A DNA stretch of 59,662 nucleotides, taken from the NCBI GenBank assembly GCA_017848795.1, contig JAFIHG010000057.1, positions 1-59,662 on the forward strand, in the 5' to 3' direction. The position numbers and the translations under genes are program-made. This DNA is from Candidatus Nanopelagicales bacterium (GTDB taxonomy: Bacteria; Actinomycetota; Actinomycetes; S36-B12; CAIYMF01). This document shows positions 59,261-59,662 of this stretch, piece after piece (positions within the stretch are counted from its first letter, which is position 1; the number at the start of each line of letters is the position of its first letter). The notes beneath the pieces were generated by a model. That model searched no databases, had not been told where the DNA came from, and saw only the letters and a list, made by a program, of their open reading frames with translations.

Positions 59261-59662
59261 CAACCACGCGTTGGTCGAGCGCAGTCGAGACCATGCGGCC
59301 CTTCGAAACAGCGGCCGCACCCGCACGTCTTTCGCGCGCAGACGAGACACTTTGGACCTGGTGGCGTCCGTCGGCGCATGAAAGGCCGGGCGAGTATTCG
59401 GTGGTCGAGCGTAGTCGAGACGACAGACGTTTCGTCTTCTGCGGCGGCTGCAACCACGCGTCGGTCGAGCGCAGTCGAGTCACTTTGGGCCTGGTGGCGC
59501 GCCCGTCGACGCGTGAAAGGCCGGGCGAGTATTCGGTGGTCGAGCGTAGTCGAGACCACGTCGGCGCTCATGGTCTCGACTACGCTCGACCACCGAGGGG
59601 TCACCCTGGTCCAAATCGCTGCGGCAGTCTCGACTGCGCTCGACCACCACGCAGCGAGGGGA
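59261..59662. repeat. cluster of palindromic repeats in two direct copies
   Basis: A unit starting CAACCACGCGTYGGTCGAGC occurs at 59261 and 59451. The second copy lacks about 55 internal bases but keeps the tract GAAAGGCCGGGCGAGTATTC and a following GGTCGAGCGTAGTCGAG. GGTCGAGCGYAGTCGAG occurs at 59273, 59403, 59463 and 59538; inverted copies are at 59572 and about 59628. There is no supported gene in this final 430-base stretch. The sequence is of a kind that recurs between genes in high-GC actinobacteria. Confidence 0.8.
59533..59596. repeat. 26-bp perfect inverted repeat (large hairpin)
   Basis: Positions 59533-59558 pair perfectly with 59571-59596 around a 12-base loop. Each arm holds the core GGTCGAGCGTAGTCGAGACC. 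It is the intact form of the damaged element at 27086-27132, including the loop sequence. It could act as a bidirectional terminator or a mobile palindromic unit. Confidence 0.85.

Noticed and set aside
58912..59604. Minus-strand open frame of 230 codons with an internal repeat around LDHRILARPF
   Set aside because: It is the antisense of the GerMN gene continued through the palindromic repeat cluster. The repeated peptide only reflects the DNA repeats and there is no ribosome site.
1..59662. CRISPR array, tRNA or rRNA genes, insertion sequences
   Set aside because: No regular spaced repeats, cloverleaf-like segments, rRNA cores or transposase motifs were found by eye; a short or unusual tRNA could be missed without a covariance search.

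Overview
The window is chromosomal DNA of a high-GC actinobacterium. The evidence is GTG starts, strong G/C preference at third codon positions, a DUF664/DinB thiol-transferase-like protein and a PIG-L deacetylase of the kind found in mycothiol producers, many lipoprotein signals, and many genes with a TAnnnT box 6-7 nt before the start codon, which is the layout of leaderless actinobacterial transcripts. I cannot name the genus. No rRNA, tRNA, CRISPR array or recognisable insertion sequence was seen.

Left third (about 1-22 kb): a dense defence and addiction island. In order it holds a NERD-domain superfamily-1 helicase cut off before its last motif, a YefM/RelE pair, a phospholipase-D/SF2-helicase/DUF3427 protein, an unrecognised 218-residue protein, an orphan Phd-type antitoxin with a probable stub of its PIN toxin, an AbiE pair with a near-perfect palindrome over its start, a DUF664 protein, a methyltransferase, a secreted beta-propeller lipoprotein, a DUF4262 protein, a VapBC pair with a 12-bp inverted-repeat operator, and, divergent from vapBC, a complete four-gene Wadjet system (jetABCD, 13.9-21.9 kb; best match type II). 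A 22-codon mini-ORF joins jetA to jetB through two ATGA overlaps.

Middle (22-45 kb): mostly single genes. They include a carboxylesterase, an NYN-LOTUS RNA-binding protein, a secreted matrixin-like metalloprotease, DEAD-box RNA helicase DeaD, a membrane NERD protein, a large TM0106-type nuclease-helicase, an OafA/SGNH acyltransferase, a CoA-binding protein, the Fe-S repair protein Ric, an amidotransferase, a Tat-exported cyclase, an AlkD-like protein, a PAP2-kinase-flippase fusion and a PIG-L deacetylase.

Right part (45-59.7 kb): an unusual two-component pair made of a cyclic-nucleotide-domain histidine kinase and a receiver-glutaredoxin-like-thioredoxin-reductase-like fusion that lacks the redox cysteines. 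It is followed by two small membrane proteins, a tandem GNAT protein, a five-gene peptide/solute ABC importer with strong hairpins after the binding-protein gene, a divergent OmpR-type response regulator and kinase with a GerMN lipoprotein, and a terminal cluster of palindromic repeats.

Three genes between 37 and 48 kb (alpha/beta hydrolase, RibD/DHFR-like, receiver-TrxR) each carry an apparent one-base frameshift. They are either real lesions or base-call errors and are annotated as single broken genes.
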